Positions 30,601 to 38,040 of a stretch of 64,000 nt of DNA are shown here, piece after piece. The DNA is taken from positions 11,014,782 to 11,078,781 of the forward strand of contig CM053328.1 of NCBI GenBank assembly GCA_028583605.1, in the 5' to 3' direction. Source of the stretch: Dastarcus helophoroides. Taxonomy: Eukaryota; Arthropoda; Insecta; Coleoptera; Bothrideridae. Each line of letters opens with the position of its first letter. Position 1 is the first letter of the stretch. The notes under the pieces were generated by a model. It was not told where the DNA came from. It worked only from the letters and a program-made list of their open reading frames with translations, and did not search any database. The translations under genes were made by a program, and so were the position numbers.

Positions 30601-33251
30601 GTTTGCTAGAAACGAGCAACTCCATAGAGAATTAGATCTAAGACCTAAGGTAAGAGATTTCCCCATGGAGGTAAACACTAAGGCAATGTTGACAGGCAGT
30701 GGATTACGATCCAGACATCTCAATAGGAATCAGAAGGTTGAGATGGTCCCTCTGGGCTGCAACTGCGATTGTCTTCCAAAAGGAAATTTTTTTGTTTTGT
30801 TTGTTTCAGGGAAAACAGCTTACATGAGTGCTCCAGTACTAATGTACTGTTCCGCCGGCAGGATCGGGAGTCAAAGGCCCGACCCGTAGAAGCAGGGGTT
30901 TTAGTCGGTACCCACAGACTGGAAGTCCGACACTATCTGGGTTATCTTCCCAATAGACTTGCTCCGTTAACCAAAAAAAAAATCCGATCAATAGTTTCGC
31001 CTCTGGTATGGACATACTAAGTTACCGCGTTCTTCTGTCTTATTCTTGGGCCATTGTTGATCTTAATTTCAAAAGAGTTTTATCTCTGGTATGATGAAAA
31101 ACTGTTAAAAAAAATAAAAAGTCATAGTAAAAGTTTGTAATTTCTAAAACAAATTGAATCATTTTAACTTTAAATCAGAAATTATGAGGAAAACAATTTA
31201 GATTTCAATGTGTCAAAAATCTGAGTTGAAACTACAAATTTTCAAATAAAAACCGAAGTATTAACATTAAAAAGAAATTTAGGGAAAAAATAAAGCGTCA
31301 GGATTTCAAAAAAAAGCTTAAATTTTTAACAACCAACAGTTCGGGGTCTTAGAAAAAAGATAAACATTGCAAATTCGATCTAGAAAGTTTAATAACAGCG
31401 CGTTATCGGTTCGAAGATTAATACTTGCATGAATTGTAACCACCTTATTTCCAAACTGGAACTCGGAACACTACAATTGTAATTCACTTAACCGATCAAC
31501 TAATTAATTCACTAAGCTATTCATTGACTAACTCAGTAACTGAGGGAAAGCCGAACCGCTTTATATAGGTCCCGCTTCGGATTCTTAGAAGAAACAAGTC
31601 GATAAGACTTATCATTTGCCGAAATTTCTGGAACGCTTAACTGCCGTTTGATTTATTATCGCGGCCGCTTCCCTTTATCAAATTTTCTAGAAAATTCCTT
31701 ACAACATTTTATAATTACATTTTGTTACAGTATAAATAGTAAGATTTTGAAATGAACAAAATAAATTTTTCGAATTATTAAGTTTAAAAATTGTAGATTT
31801 AAATTCGAAAATTTGAAAAGAAAATTCTTCACAAAAGCACGTAAAGTATATTTTCAAATATTCATGTCAATGCAAAATTTTTAAAAATTGATGGTGAAAT
31901 TTCTAATTTAAATTCGAAATGCCAAGTAAAAGTAAAATTTTTGTAGAAAATTGATAAAAAGTTCCAAATAAAATGGTAACTTTTGATTACAAAGCAAAAA
32001 TGTTCAAGCTGAAAAGTTTAAGGAAAAATTGAAATTTTGAGAAAAGTCCAAAACTTTTAAAATTAAGGCAAGTTTAAAATTAAAGGCTTGAAGAAAAGTC
32101 CTTTTGAAAATAAACTAACATTTATTAAAAAAAAAAACTAATGTTCGTACGAAATTTCGATGAAAAGGTTGAGATCATAATAGAAGAAGGATAATGTTCT
32201 CTGGGTGTCGAAAAAGCGTCCAGACGCCTAGAGAGTAGGTGCTATCGTACCTGCTGGTGATATCATGAGTGATAGAATTCTGCCATCAATGAGGAACGAA
32301 GTAACTAAATATAGATTAAACAGTTGTTGAGAAATGTCAAAACTTGTCGATTTCGTTTAAATTTAATCTCATTTCTTACTGTGTTCATTTATATTTTTTA
32401 CGAAAAAGATGATGTAGGAAAAATCTAAAAATGTTTCAGGTGATTTATTGAAGTCATTCAATAGCGTTGATTCGTCAACGCTTGTGCCGCATGACCGTTG
32501 ATAGATAATTTTCAACGAGGGAGAGAAAAAACATAGTTGAATCTGCTCCACTTTCTAGACTTCTATTATCCGTGGTTAAGATTTTTAATTTACTTGATAT
32601 CTCTGAAAATGCCAACATATTGGAATACAAGTCAAAATTTTGAGAAGCAAATAAAAAAAGAAGATATATTGAATACACTTTTGATCATTTAAAATTGAAA
32701 TAGCTTTTTTTTACCTTGCGTAATGACTTAAAATAATTAGGTATATTAAATAGGTTTCCCCCTTTCCTAAATGTTCGGTTATCTGCTTGCCTTTTTCAGA
32801 TAATTACTTGATCTGTTACTAATCTCTGAACCGAGAAATAGTCATATTAATGAGCAGTTTTTAACAAAAAAAAAAGATACTGCCATGGCACGAAAAAGCT
32901 AAACATTTTGACCGTTTTAGAGAAAAAAAAAAGAGAGAAGTGTGCAGAAGAGCGCTTTAGAGAAGTGCTCTTCCAAAAATAGTACATCTGATCACCCTAT
33001 CGTTAGGTGCTCTATGACGAAAGTCAACTTACCAAGTCAATAGTGACTAAGAGATCGTGCTGATGATGCTTTCCCTTTTTGGTTTTTTTGGTCGTCTTCA
33101 CGGTGGCTGCCGCCGCTGCTTTGGCTGGGGCTTGCTTAATGGGTTGACCTTTTTGAGCACCGGGTTTTTGTGTTGGCTTCCCTGCACATTTAGCCCCATG
33201 CGTCGGTGTCCTTTGACCAGGTTTGCAGCTTTTGTTGAACGTGACTACCAT
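6489..33251 (-). CDS. Calmodulin-like protein with basic N-terminal extension and hydrophobic C-terminal tail (join of six exons)
   Basis: The proposed join on the minus strand is 33251-33033, 17467-17434, 17302-17201, 8341-8206, 6845-6697, 6604-6489, about 251 residues. All introns are GT-AG and every exon phase agrees. Residues 1-73 are Lys/Ala/Pro-rich; residues ~74-214 align by eye along calmodulin ([58 protein letters not shown]). The four loops are [36 protein letters not shown] and [12 protein letters not shown]. Loops 1-3 keep all calcium ligands; loop 4 has Asp at position 12 instead of Glu. The last exon replaces the usual EFVTMM helix with a Ser/Lys-rich linker and [16 protein letters not shown], a tail-anchor-like segment. 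Linking the first and last exons rests on phase and strand only; the four middle exons are secure. It probably acts as a Ca2+ sensor, perhaps membrane-anchored. Confidence 0.6.
6697..6845 (-). CDS. Calmodulin-like gene, EF-hands 3 and 4 exon
   Basis: Acceptor CTTTCAG|GGTGTTTGAC, donor GACG|GTAAGATG. It encodes [19 protein letters not shown] (EF-hand 3) and [19 protein letters not shown] (EF-hand 4 up to loop position 11). The open frame runs through the donor for 13 further codons to a stop, so an unspliced form would end [13 protein letters not shown]. The intron upstream carries a mariner. Confidence 0.9.
6871..8120 (+). mobile_element. mariner element, defective, in a calmodulin-like gene intron
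   Basis: Terminal repeats are CGGGTAAATCAAATACGAACC on the left and the complement of GGCTCATATTTGATTTACCC on the right; the right end is followed by TA-flanking sequence. Transposase fragments run on the plus strand: [16 protein letters not shown] (N-terminal HTH, from 7021), a frameshifted middle, then [34 protein letters not shown] (to ~7840) and [12 protein letters not shown] ending at TAG 8041. The first catalytic Asp is changed (TCNETW for TGDETW), the second survives in LLHDS but its NARPHT context is lost, and several frameshifts and stops break the frame. AATAAA lies near 8072. It lies on the strand opposite to the host gene and starts only ~26 bp upstream of the next acceptor. Confidence 0.9.
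8206..8341 (-). CDS. Calmodulin-like gene, EF-hand 2 / central linker exon
   Basis: Acceptor CTATTTCAG|AAACGGAG, donor TTCAG|GTACTT (a weaker donor after +4). It encodes [40 protein letters not shown] and ELREAF, that is EF-hand 2 plus the central helix and the start of EF-hand 3. Exact length 136 nt keeps phase with both neighbours. Confidence 0.92.
8580..10690. repeat. Degenerate AT-rich block with polarity switch
   Basis: T-rich words (TTTTTCAAAATTTTC) dominate the plus strand from about 8700 to 9060, and the complementary A-rich words (AAAAAGTCGAAATTTTGAG) from about 9400 to 10680. Several Phe-rich open frames on the minus strand are composition artefacts. No gene seen. Confidence 0.7.
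10722..10850. mobile_element. Small inverted-repeat element (MITE-like)
   Basis: GGGGAAAGTGGTCCAAAATG at the left pairs with CATTATTTGGACCACTCC at the right, about 125 bp apart. The inside is non-coding. The flanks show no clear target duplication, so the class is open. Confidence 0.45.
11160..12130. repeat. Degenerate AT-rich block, T-rich on plus strand
   Basis: Repeated TTTTTCAAAATTTTGACC/TTTCGACTT-like words up to the mariner fragment at 12132. The region 10860-11160 before it is plain AT-rich DNA with nothing recognised. Confidence 0.6.
12132..12796 (+). pseudogene. mariner transposase C-terminal half with 3' inverted repeat
   Basis: One frame reads [18 protein letters not shown], then a TAG replacing Trp in [41 protein letters not shown] and [14 protein letters not shown], where the next Tyr is TAG, ending at TGA 12699-12701. 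The three catalytic Asp of the D,D34D triad are all present (CDEKW, QDNARPH, APSD; 34 residues between the last two by my count). Missing are the N-terminal HTH and 5' repeat. The 3' end AACCGCAGGAACTTTTTTGG is the usual mariner inverted repeat. It is a different mariner lineage from the one at 6871. Confidence 0.85.
12790..14175 (+). pseudogene. Tigger/pogo-like (CENP-B HTH + DDE_1) transposase, 5'-truncated
   Basis: The frame opens right at the mariner 3' end and reads [38 protein letters not shown] (CENP-B-type second HTH), then the DDE core: [14 protein letters not shown] (first Asp), [13 protein letters not shown] (second Asp), [16 protein letters not shown] (third Asp), and a tail [20 protein letters not shown] frameshift/stop at ~13359, a stop after SHTKN at ~13517 and a stop at 13937 break it. 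The first HTH found in intact relatives (compare 1-169) is absent. All three catalytic Asp persist, so decay is moderate. Confidence 0.85.
14455..15571. mobile_element. 1.1 kb near-complete palindrome (fold-back element)
   Basis: It starts AAAGGCCATAGGACGAT and ends ATCGTCCTATGGCCTTT. The two arms (~500 bp each) match throughout, for example AGAATGTGTTGCTACTAATG against TTTTAGTAGCAACACACCCT, and AATATTGGGTTCATCTC against AGATGATCCCAATAT. The unpaired centre is only ~60 bp. No protein is encoded. No target duplication is evident, so its superfamily is unknown. It lies within the calmodulin-like gene intron. Confidence 0.8.
15575..16640. repeat. Degenerate AT-rich block
   Basis: Same TTTCAAAATTTCGATTC-type words, T-rich on the plus strand, as also at 14280-14450 before the palindrome. 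Confidence 0.6.
16655..16712. mobile_element. hAT-like terminal remnant
   Basis: GAGGAGCCGCACTCAAC and GAAGAGCCGCATTTGCCC followed by ACCTTTG resemble the GAGCCGC repeats and TTTGCCCACC end found in many hAT transposons. The partner end is not visible. A resemblance call only. Confidence 0.35.
17201..17302 (-). CDS. Calmodulin-like gene, EF-hand 1 exon
   Basis: Acceptor TTTGACAG|AATTTAAAG, donor CTACAG|GTGAGTTTG. It encodes (E)[33 protein letters not shown]; the loop [12 protein letters not shown] has all ligands including Glu at position 12. 102 nt, phase-consistent. Confidence 0.92.
17434..17467 (-). CDS. Calmodulin-like gene, short pre-EF-hand exon
   Basis: Only 34 nt: acceptor TTTTTTCAG|AGTGAA, donor GCTG|GTGAGTTGG. 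It encodes [11 protein letters not shown] and the first base of Glu, matching the start of calmodulin helix A (LTEEQIAEF). It has no ATG, so translation must begin in an upstream exon. Confidence 0.85.
17518..18460. other. Unique intronic sequence
   Basis: Non-repetitive and less AT-rich than its surroundings. It has an imperfect ~25 bp direct repeat (CACGGTGTTATGATTTGTAAAT / CACGGTGTTGCGATTTGAAAT, about 150 bp apart). A 115-codon minus-strand open frame (17518-17865) spans both copies but lacks any recognisable motif. It could be regulatory. Confidence 0.35.
18470..18715. mobile_element. MITE family B, copy 1
   Basis: Ends ATTCATAACTATTAAAC and GTTTAATAGTAATGAAT are inverted. Inside, a second strong arm CACAATGTTTCGATAAATA pairs with TATTTATCGAAACATTGTG. 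A related copy lies at 35904-36151, and similarity between the copies continues ~30 bp past the right end (GAAATGTCAA), so the true boundary may be further out. Confidence 0.75.
18960..21640. repeat. Degenerate AT-rich block, A-rich on plus strand
   Basis: Long run of AAATTTTGAAAAAAGTCG-like words. At ~20830 and ~20970 the words TACAGGGTAAGTTTTCTTACT and TACAGGGTATGCAAAAAAG look like termini of CAGGGT-type Tc1-mariner elements, but no full element is resolved. No gene. Confidence 0.6.
22190..23680. repeat. Degenerate AT-rich block, mixed polarity
   Basis: As the neighbouring blocks, with less regular spacing. 21650-22190 is AT-rich with no recognisable feature. Confidence 0.5.
23690..23960 (+). 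pseudogene. Non-LTR retrotransposon 3' end, plus-strand copy
   Basis: It encodes [20 protein letters not shown] and a Lys/Arg-rich end. This is the C-terminal basic motif (W.P.G.R.RGRP) that closes the ORF2 protein in RTE/CR1-like LINEs. It sits tail-to-tail with the minus-strand copy at 24126-25990: the matching stretches around AAGCTTGAGAGGGGG are inverted about the tail repeat at 23951-24125. Confidence 0.65.
23951..24125. repeat. TAGATAGGTTAG simple repeat between two LINE tails
   Basis: Units of TAGATAGGTTAG and its complement CTAACCTATC alternate, so the tract is self-complementary. It lies exactly between the two convergent LINE 3' ends and is probably their tail repeat. Confidence 0.7.
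24126..25990 (-). pseudogene. Non-LTR retrotransposon reverse transcriptase, 5'-truncated, broken
   Basis: Read from right to left: [19 protein letters not shown] and then [18 protein letters not shown] (start of the RT palm), [37 protein letters not shown] (catalytic FADD box intact), then [18 protein letters not shown] and the Lys/Arg-rich C-terminus at ~24290. Frameshifts separate every block. The fingers and the region between YRGI and FADD are partly deleted (~25000-25400, where the sequence is scrambled). A hairpin interrupts it at 25729-25780. RTE/CR1-like by motif order; clade not certain. Confidence 0.75.
25729..25780. repeat. Hairpin insertion inside the LINE
   Basis: ATAGCTTACAGGG-ATCCCCAATAA, a 2-4 base loop, then the complementary TTATTGGGGATC-CTGTAAGCTAT: ~24 bp arms with one or two mismatches. 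It breaks the LINE reading frame and looks like a tiny palindromic insertion. Confidence 0.7.
26000..27230. other. Unique sequence, no gene recognised
   Basis: There are two overlapping minus-strand open frames (26106-26393, 26161-26541) without recognisable motifs. 26541-27200 is non-repetitive and closer to 40% GC. No splice structure or transposon end is evident. Confidence 0.35.
27240..28200 (+). pseudogene. Non-LTR retrotransposon RT, 3' part
   Basis: Fragments in order: [38 protein letters not shown] (the QGC-LSP box), [19 protein letters not shown], just after a frameshifted, disrupted FADD, then [14 protein letters not shown] and [17 protein letters not shown] near 28060. Frameshifts lie at ~27445 and ~27740. 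It runs into the GAAGGA tract at 28200. It is the same general family as 24126-25990 (both have the QEKDGMEYM / QDNDMEYMT region) but a diverged copy. Confidence 0.8.
28200..28612. repeat. GAAGGA/GAA microsatellite tail
   Basis: About 410 bp of AGGAGA, AGAAGA and GGAGGA units directly after the LINE C-terminus. The long poly-Arg (plus) and poly-Ser/Phe (minus) open frames are repeat translations. It is probably an expanded 3' tail of the LINE. Confidence 0.9.
28690..28850. mobile_element. Fold-back MITE family A, copy 3 (right half)
   Basis: TATCTCTCTGAAGATTATAG, then CTTTCTTGGATTTAGGGGAC and AAGATAACCAAGGACCA. The left arm is missing or too decayed. The interior is in the same orientation as copy 2. 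Confidence 0.7.
28851..29359. other. Short AT-rich block and unique sequence
   Basis: Nothing coding recognised; 28860-28920 has the TCTCAAAATTTTTC words of the low-complexity blocks. Confidence 0.4.
29360..30900 (+). pseudogene. Jockey-like non-LTR retrotransposon RT, heavily mutated
   Basis: A Jockey-clade order can be followed across many frameshifts: [20 protein letters not shown] and [19 protein letters not shown] (RT fingers), [11 protein letters not shown] (first palm motif), [16 protein letters not shown] (PQG box), then [20 protein letters not shown] and [20 protein letters not shown] (the C-terminal WG-A---I-KLQ--QN--LR---NAPW signature). The FADD box reads as [12 protein letters not shown]. 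Within the C-terminal part a 113 bp unit is repeated three times (separate entry). No 5' ORF1 or endonuclease is present. Confidence 0.75.
30303..30641. repeat. 113 bp unit tandemly triplicated within the Jockey-like element
   Basis: TTCCGATAAT starts at 30303, 30416 and 30529, exactly 113 bp apart. Each unit contains GAGCCATGGATGCTCCATGG. Because 113 is not a multiple of 3, each copy shifts the frame, so the duplication happened in a dead element. Confidence 0.9.
30901..31392. other. Non-coding junction region
   Basis: 31080-31390 has A-rich degenerate words. No gene seen. Confidence 0.4.
31393..31729 (-). mobile_element. Solo LTR, Gypsy-like (family shared with 58441-58790)
   Basis: On the minus strand it starts TGTAACAAAATG and ends CCGATAACGCGCTGTTA. 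The middle has GGAAGCGGCCGCGATAA, AAATTTCGGCAAATGATAAG and a TATA-like element in front of a CTCAGTTACTGAGT region, as in the LTR at 53925. No internal coding sequence flanks it. ~337 bp. Confidence 0.7.
31740..33032. other. AT-rich block, then unique intronic sequence
   Basis: 31740-32150 has A-rich degenerate words. 32160-33030 is unique; at 32946-32980 AGAAGAGCGC and GTGCTCTTCC form a small hairpin. No gene seen. Confidence 0.4.
33033..33251 (-). CDS. Calmodulin-like gene, proposed first coding exon (basic N-terminal extension)
   Basis: The exon itself runs 33033-33270 (acceptor TTTTGCAG|GCTCGC, donor GACTTG|GTAAGTTG). ATG at 33251 is the only in-frame Met; the frame is also open back to the acceptor, so it might be internal. 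It encodes [16 protein letters not shown], then [16 protein letters not shown] and [19 protein letters not shown] content and codon quality stand out from the surroundings. The Lys/Ala/Pro-rich style recalls N-terminal extensions of myosin light chains. Its phase-0 donor fits the acceptor at 17467, but ~15.6 kb lies between, so linkage needs a transcript. Confidence 0.6.
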
Positions 33252-33270
33252 CAGCTGGCTTGTTGCGAGC

Positions 33271-35903
33271 CTGCAAAAGGAATATCATCACTCAATTGTA
33301 AAGATAATTATTAGAAAGAATTTTGATTTCATAATCTGGGATTATCGTATTTGTCTAAATTGTTCACATGTTTACTTCTGCATGTTTGCTTAAATGAAAG
33401 TAATTTGTAAATGTTGCATAATTAGTAGTTTAAATATTTCGTATTTAAAACTTTCGTTAACATTAAGTAGTTTGAATGCCAAAGTTATAACATGTGGTAA
33501 GTCTAACGCGTCTAATAAAAAAATGTTCTTAAGCTATTGTTAAATATATAACAATTACAAGATCATAATCAATAAGATCATGGCATATTTTATAATGGTG
33601 CAGAAATTTAAATTCAAATTTGGCGCCATTGAAAGGAAAGTAAAAGGAGCACTCAATAGGTGGCAGGGCATTGCCATTTAAAAAAAAGTCTTAGTGTAAG
33701 CAACAAAGTTGTCAACGTGGAAGTTTTGTCCCTAAATATAGGAATTTTACTTAGGAGTTTGGAACCCTAAGCAGCAAATTCATATTTTAATTTCCAAGCC
33801 TAACTTTAGCAAAATTAGTTGAAATTTTAAAAGGAAATTCGCCTTTTTAGCAAACATTTTAATTTCGATGTTAAAATTTTAGCGACAAATAAATTAAATT
33901 AGGGTATTTTTTTAAAAATCTAGAATTTTTTTTCGATATTCTAATCATAATGAGAAATTTAAGAAAGTTAAACTGATAAACTGAAAAATGGGACAAAGTA
34001 AATTTACCCCCAAATTTTTAAAAATTTTGAGGAATCAATTATTTCTTTCATAAAGCAAGATTTCTATAATAAATAATAATAAATTCTACAATTACTAGTA
34101 AAAAACAATGGCGTGAATTTGTAAATAACTTTAAACAATTAAAATTAAAGAAAAGATAAAAAATCTGTAATTTAGGTTAGCTAATCTTATAGATCGGGTT
34201 AAGTAAGGTTAAATTGAAAAAAACTGGTAAGTTTTGCATAATATTATATAAAGAAAACAAAAAAACTTTAAAAAAGGCGAAATTTAGAAATTAATGTTGA
34301 ATTTTAAGTTCCAAAGTAACGGCCTGAGAAAAAATATGAAAATTACGTATAAGCCTTATTTTAAGACATAAATTTTCACACATAAGGGCAAAAATAAAAA
34401 TAAAATTAATTCCAAAGTTATAGCTTTCAATTTTAAAAAATGTGATGCAATTAAAAAAAAATAGCTGAAATTGCAGTTCCACGATTTACCTGAGTAAAAA
34501 TCAATCTACTTAATAAATCTCTAAGCAATGATTGACAGACAATGCACAGTTTAAACCAATAGGTCTAGAAATATAAAGTTGCACGTAGGTGTTCCCCGCA
34601 ATATGTAGGTGAGCACTAAGAGAGAATTTTCAAAATTCAGCACCTAAAGTGGTAAAAATGGGCATTAAAAGTGACCTTAAATGTATGCAATGAATGCACA
34701 CGCGATTGTATTTAAAGTTGCCTACATGCGTTAAGAGCTGACTTCGTTGATGAAACTGTCACCACACAAATCTAACAAGTCATCAGTGCATATTTTGTCT
34801 TTTTACGATTTCTTTTTATATATCATTTTTTAAACATTTAAATTTTAAACTCGAAATTTTGACTTTAACTTAACACTTTTGATGTTTAAATCGAACTGTA
34901 AACATTTTAAAAATTTTTATCGAAATTTTGCGATTACAGTCAAAATTTTCTGCATAAAATTGAAAATTGAAGTACATTTTCTTTTAGAACTTTCAATTCA
35001 TTTCTAAAAATTTTTTCCGTAAAATCTGAAACTTTTAATTTACCGAAGTTAAACATTCTTTATAAACTTCCAATACTTCTTGAAATTTCGAGAAGTCGTC
35101 TTGAGAAGCAAATGGATATTTTGATTGTAAAATTTAGAGATTAAATTCGAGAAGAATCAAAATTTCAACAAAAAATTAGATTATTTTTATAAAAGTTGCG
35201 AATAACGTTGACGTTTAAGTACAAAGTTATAATTTAAAGAAACAATTTAAAATTTTCTTTCATCTCTTATTTCTAAAAATTTTGACAGAAATGTCAAAAT
35301 CCTGAAACTGAAAAAAAAATGGAATCAAGTTTGAAGAAATTTCTAATTTTTGGGAAATAAAAAAAATTCGAATATTGGATTTTTTTATTCAATATTTAGA
35401 TCTTCTTCGAATTTTTATATTATTTATTTCGATTTTCGAAGTTGGTCTTTTCCTTTATAAATAAATTTTTTTTTGAAAAAGTCGTAATCGAAAGGTTGCA
35501 AAAATTATTTTCACAAATTCTGACTTTTTGTCTGAATACCAAGCAAAAATGTGGATTTTCTAATTATTTTATTAAAATTGCAAATTTGCGATTAAAAAGT
35601 TGGTGTTAACGTGAAAATGCCAGATAAAACATTGAAGAAAAATTATATAGTAAAAAAATATTTTTGGGATGAATTTTAAGGTTAAAATTTTATATTTAAA
35701 GTTAAATTTGTTGGTCTAAATACGAAATGCAAGGGTTAAGGTCAAAAAAAATGAATTTTTATAAAACTGTTTCTTAAAATTTTGAGTTTAAGGCGAAATG
35801 TGTCTAAATTTCAAGAAGAAACTTCAAAACGTCTAAAAAAAAAACGTGTTCCTCCACATTTCGATTTAAACATCGTAATTTTTAAATTAAAGCCTAAATT
35901 TAA
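33271..35903. other. AT-rich and low-complexity sequence
   Basis: 33280-33780 and 34560-34780 are unique; the rest carries the degenerate AAATTTTGA words in both polarities. No gene seen. The promoter of the calmodulin-like gene would be expected here or further right, but I could not recognise it. Confidence 0.4.
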
Positions 35904-36151
35904 ATTCATAACTATTAAATTTTATTAACGATTAAAAAGTAACAGGTATTAAAAAATCCACAATGTTTCGATAAATATTTGCTAACACCGGATCAGGTTT
36001 CGCATTACTGCATCATCGGTGGTTATATCAGTAATTTGTTTAGGCGTTGTTCTGCTAACAACCGGCGTTAGCAAATATTTATCGAAACGTTGTAGAATTT
36101 TTAATATTTGTTACTTTTTAATCATTAATAAAGTTTAATAGCAATGAATAT
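35904..36151. mobile_element. MITE family B, copy 2
   Basis: ATTCATAACTATTAAAT ... TTTAATAGCAATGAAT ends, with inner arms CACAATGTTTCGATAAATA and TATTTATCGAAACGTTGT. It matches 18470-18715 throughout. Confidence 0.75.
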
Positions 36152-36179
36152 TAGAGAATTTCACGAAGTGGAGATTCGA

Positions 36180-37410
36180 AATGTCAATTATTTAAATTTA
36201 AATTTCTGCTTTTTTTCTAAAAATTCCTTTTCACCTTTTTTTAAAGTTTTCAGTTTAAACTTGAACAATCTCTTATCTAAAATGTTAGCTTTAAAATCTA
36301 AATTTAGTCAAGTCTAAAAAATTTGTTTTACACAATTCGTTCAAAGTTTTAAAATTGGCAAGTTAGACGGTCAGTTTCTTAAGAAAAAATTAAAATTTTC
36401 AGGAAACATGCCAAATTTTCTAAAAGTCGATGTTTAAAAAATTCGAAAATTCTAAGAAAAAGGTCAACATTTGCAAAATAATTTGGAATAAGAATCGAAG
36501 TTTTCAAAAAACTACGAAATTTGGAAAATAAAGTAGAAATTTTGAAAAAAGTTTAAATTCTCCTAGCTTCAAAAAAACGTAACAATTTTGATGAGAAGGT
36601 CAAAATTTTCAACAAAAAAATGAAAATTCGGAAAGAAGTTTAAAAGTTTCAAAAAGGCGAGATTTTGAAAAAAAATCAGTTTTTCAAAAAAATGAAAATT
36701 TTCAAAAAAAGTATGTTTTTAAAATAAAAGTCCAATTTATTACATAAAAATTGGAAAGAAAATTGATATTTTTGAAAGAAAAGTAGAAATGTTCTAAAAA
36801 AATCAAAATTTCAAGAAATAGTCCAAAGTGTGAACAAAGGTTAAAATTTTTAAAAAGTGAATGTTTTGATAAATTTGGGAGGTGTTTAAAAAACCTCAAC
36901 ATAGGAGATTTATACAAAAACAAATATTTGAAAAGTTGATATTTTCAGAAAGAATCAAAATTTTGTGTTCAAATTTTCAAATTGGAAAATAAATCAAATG
37001 TTAAAGAAAGGCGAAATTGGGAAAAGTTTGAAATTTAGAAAATATATGAACCTTTAGAAAAAGTAGAAATTAAAAAAATTGAATATTTGATATTCGAAAT
37101 TTTCAAAATGCAAAGTCGATAATGTTAAAAAAAAGTTGAAGAAAGCTAAAATTTTCAATAAAAATCGAAATGTTAGATTGCCCAAAAGTAGTCATAGTCA
37201 GAAAGTCAACATTTTAAGAAAACGCCGTTTTGAAAAAAAGTCGAATTTAAGAAATCAAACATTTCAAGTAAGTTATTGTTTTCAAAGGTAACTTTCAAAA
37301 AATGTTAAGTTTCGAATGGAATTAAAACGTTTTAGAAAAAAATCTAACTTGAAAACTATCAGATTCGTAAAATATGAAATTTCAACTTAAAATTTTTAAA
37401 AAGGTATATA
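36180..37410. repeat. Degenerate AT-rich block, A-rich on plus strand
   Basis: AAATTTTCAAAAAAGTCG words leading into the ~600 bp tandem repeat. No gene seen. Confidence 0.6.
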
Positions 37411-38040
37411 CATTTTCAATAACAAGACAGGGATTTTGAAAATATGTAAACATTTTTAAAATTGAGGTCAAAAAGGTGAAAGTCAAAATGTTTTAAAATA
37501 TTCAAAACAAGAGAGTCAAAATAGTAAAAAAATTGAAATATTGAAAAATAAATTTCTAAAAAAATTGAAATTTCCAAAAAAGGAATGATCAAAAAAATTC
37601 CTGAAAAATTAAAACATATACAAAAGCCAGAATTTAACACAGATTGGAACTTTTAAAAAAAGTCAATACTTTGAAGACAGATAGGAAAAAGCACAAAATT
37701 TTCAAAAATAAATTTGAAAATTTAAAAAAAAAATTTGAAATTCCAAAAATTTTTACAAACAAATTACGAAAATATAAAAAAGTTTTAAAAAAAAATCAAA
37801 ATTATACAAAACATTCAGATTTTTAAAGTTGCAATTTTCAAAGTCAAAATTTTGAAAAAATCGAAATTTTCAATTAAGCCTATTTTCGAAAAGAACTGAA
37901 ATTTTGTTATTCGAATGAGAGAAGATCGATATTTTGAAAAAAAGGAATATTTTAAAATTTTAAAATTTTCAAAAGGAATTCAGGTCACAATTTTAAAAAA
38001 GGTATACATTTTCAATAACAAAATAGGGATTTTGAAAATA

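Noticed and set aside
33057..33314. 85-codon plus-strand open frame rich in Cys/Phe
   Set aside because: Shadow of the minus-strand basic exon; the minus strand has the splice sites and sensible composition.
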